Assembly: GCA_016719395.1 (NCBI GenBank)
Contig: JADJZF010000009.1
Span: forward strand, 124,001 to 188,000
From: Candidatus Amarobacter glycogenicus
Lineage (GTDB): Bacteria; Chloroflexota; Dehalococcoidia; Tepidiformales; Tepidiformaceae
Length of the DNA: 64,000 nt
Direction: 5' to 3'
Part shown: positions 62,912 to 64,000 of the stretch, in pieces
Numbering within the stretch: the first letter of the stretch is position 1
Layout: the number at the start of each line of letters is the position of its first letter
The notes under the pieces: model-generated
Databases searched by the model: none
What the model saw: the letters and a program-made list of their open reading frames with translations, nothing else
Told to the model about the DNA's origin: nothing
Made by a program: the position numbers and the translations under genes

Positions 62912-63859
62912 ATGAGTCGCACCGTCCTCGCCGCCGACTTTGGAGGGACGCATCTCCGCGCCGCCGTGGTGGATGAAGCCGGAGGCATCCTTCAGCGGTC
63001 TGACCACGCCACGCCCGCCAACACCCCGCAGAATGTTGCCGCTACGGTCGTCGATCTCCTGGCGGAGGTCGCCCGGGCGGCGAGCCCGCAGCCTTCGGCG
63101 GTCTGCATCGCCACAGCCGGGCTCATCAACGCGGACCAGGGCAAGGTCATCCTCGCGCCGAACATTCCCGGCTTCCGAAACCTCGTCCTCACGACGCCGG
63201 TCGCCGAACGGCTGGGCATCCCTGCCTTCATCGAGAATGACGCGAGCGCCGCTGCGCTGGGCGAATTTCGCTTCGGCGCCGGAAGAGGGACGCGCCACCT
63301 CCTCCATGCCACGCTCGGCACGGGCATAGGCGGCGGCATCGTGATCGACGGGAGACTCTATCGGGGGGCATCCGGCCTCGCCGGCGAGATCGGCCACATT
63401 ATCCTCAACCCGGCCGGGCCGAAGTGTAACTGCGGCTCGCGCGGATGCCTCGAAGCAATGGTCAGCGGTGTGGCATTCGCGCAGCGGGCGAAGAAGATCC
63501 TCGAACAGCGCAAGTCGCCGGTCCTCCACGAAATCGTCGGCTATGGCGAACCGACGGCGGCCCACCTCCACGCCGCCGCGGCCAAAGGCGACGCCCTCTG
63601 CGAGGCCGAGATCCGTCACGGCGGCCATCTCCTCGGGCTCGGCCTGGGCAGCCTGGTGAACGTCCTCAACCCGGATGCGGTCACCCTCAGCGGCGGCCTG
63701 CTCGCCATGGGCGACATGCTGATCGGCCCGATGCGGGAAGCGATGTACTCGCTCGCCTACGGCCCGGCCGCGGGCACGCTTCTCCGGACCAGCACCCTCG
63801 GCGAGGACGCGGGACTGCTCGGGGCCGCTGCGGTGGCCTTCGAGCGACTGGACGGTTAG
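62912..63859 (+). CDS. ROK-family sugar kinase (glucokinase-like)
   Basis: 315 residues. VLAADFGGTHLRAAVVDEAG is the ATP phosphate loop; FIENDASAAALGEFRFGAGR holds the catalytic Asp; TLGTGIGGGIVIDGRLYRGA follows. The ROK zinc site GHIILNPAGPKCNCGSRGCL is complete with GH and three Cys in normal spacing. No DNA-binding domain, so an enzyme rather than a repressor. Glucose or a related hexose is the probable substrate. After it, 63860-64000 holds no feature I can support. Confidence 0.92.
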   Translation: MSRTVLAADFGGTHLRAAVVDEAGGILQRSDHATPANTPQNVAATVVDLLAEVARAASPQPSAVCIATAGLINADQGKVILAPNIPGFRNLVLTTPVAERLGIPAFIENDASAAALGEFRFGAGRGTRHLLHATLGTGIGGGIVIDGRLYRGASGLAGEIGHIILNPAGPKCNCGSRGCLEAMVSGVAFAQRAKKILEQRKSPVLHEIVGYGEPTAAHLHAAAAKGDALCEAEIRHGGHLLGLGLGSLVNVLNPDAVTLSGGLLAMGDMLIGPMREAMYSLAYGPAAGTLLRTSTLGEDAGLLGAAAVAFERLDG

Positions 63860-64000
63860 CAGGGGTCCGGGCGCCGGTACGCGGGCGGGCCAGGCGCCCG
63901 AAGTCACTGCCCGGACGCGTAGGGAACCTCTCCGCCCAGATTTTGCAGTCGCTTTACTGAGAATAAGGGATATCCCGGTCGTTCACGTCCTTTCCGAGGA

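Overview
This 64 kb, GC-rich, almost gap-free window comes from a bacterium. I infer a Chloroflexota-type organism, with low to moderate certainty. FtsA sits next to FtsZ in a full division and cell-wall (dcw) cluster, which argues against Actinobacteria. SecA lacks the C-terminal zinc motif. A lipoprotein fuses a thioredoxin domain to an NHL propeller. No rRNA, tRNA, CRISPR array or insertion sequence was seen.

Layout. 1-8.5 kb: a truncated membrane glycosyltransferase, an alpha/beta hydrolase, a MazF-type toxin-antitoxin pair, enoyl-CoA hydratase, a secreted protein with an internal duplication, a 2-hydroxyacid dehydrogenase, a THUMP-like methyltransferase, a HAD phosphatase and a class III CoA-transferase. 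8.8-25.3 kb (minus strand): mraZ-rsmH-ftsL-ftsI-murF-mraY-murD-ftsW-murG-murC-murB-ddl-ftsQ-ftsA-ftsZ. Many of its genes overlap by 1-4 nt. It starts at a TTGACA promoter with three MraZ boxes and ends at a strong terminator; murE is missing. 25.4-36.7 kb: moaB-trmD, a dual-specificity phosphatase, a MacB/LolD-like ABC pair, a polysaccharide group (WecA-like transferase, two glycosyltransferases, rmlA, rmlB), an EEP-family membrane protein, moeA and a lone Lrp/AsnC RAM domain. 36.8-43 kb: a two-component system with an acidic sensor loop, facing a secreted acidic protein, a small membrane protein and a heme-reductase-like membrane protein; then an MBL-fold hydrolase and the thioredoxin-NHL lipoprotein. 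43-64 kb: pheS-pheT, a DUF6081-like protein, a BNR lipoprotein, a DUF3052-like protein, secA, azlCD, an ABC-2 exporter, an SDR, a DHA2-type exporter, UspA, a small His-rich membrane protein, an SPFH protein, a DUF4011-helicase-nuclease resembling the Hhe defence protein, and a ROK kinase.

Two threads run through the window. First, at least fifteen operon-leading genes have a -10-like hexamer (NAnnnT, often TAnnnT) ending 6-8 nt before the start codon, usually with no Shine-Dalgarno sequence. This points to widespread leaderless mRNAs; genes inside operons use Shine-Dalgarno sites or stop-start overlaps. Second, several housekeeping genes carry apparent single-base frameshifts (murD, start of murG, a GT2 gene, the helicase, probably the EEP gene), and rmlA and rmlB meet at a deletion-like junction. 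Because murD and murG are essential, base or assembly errors explain most of these better than gene decay.
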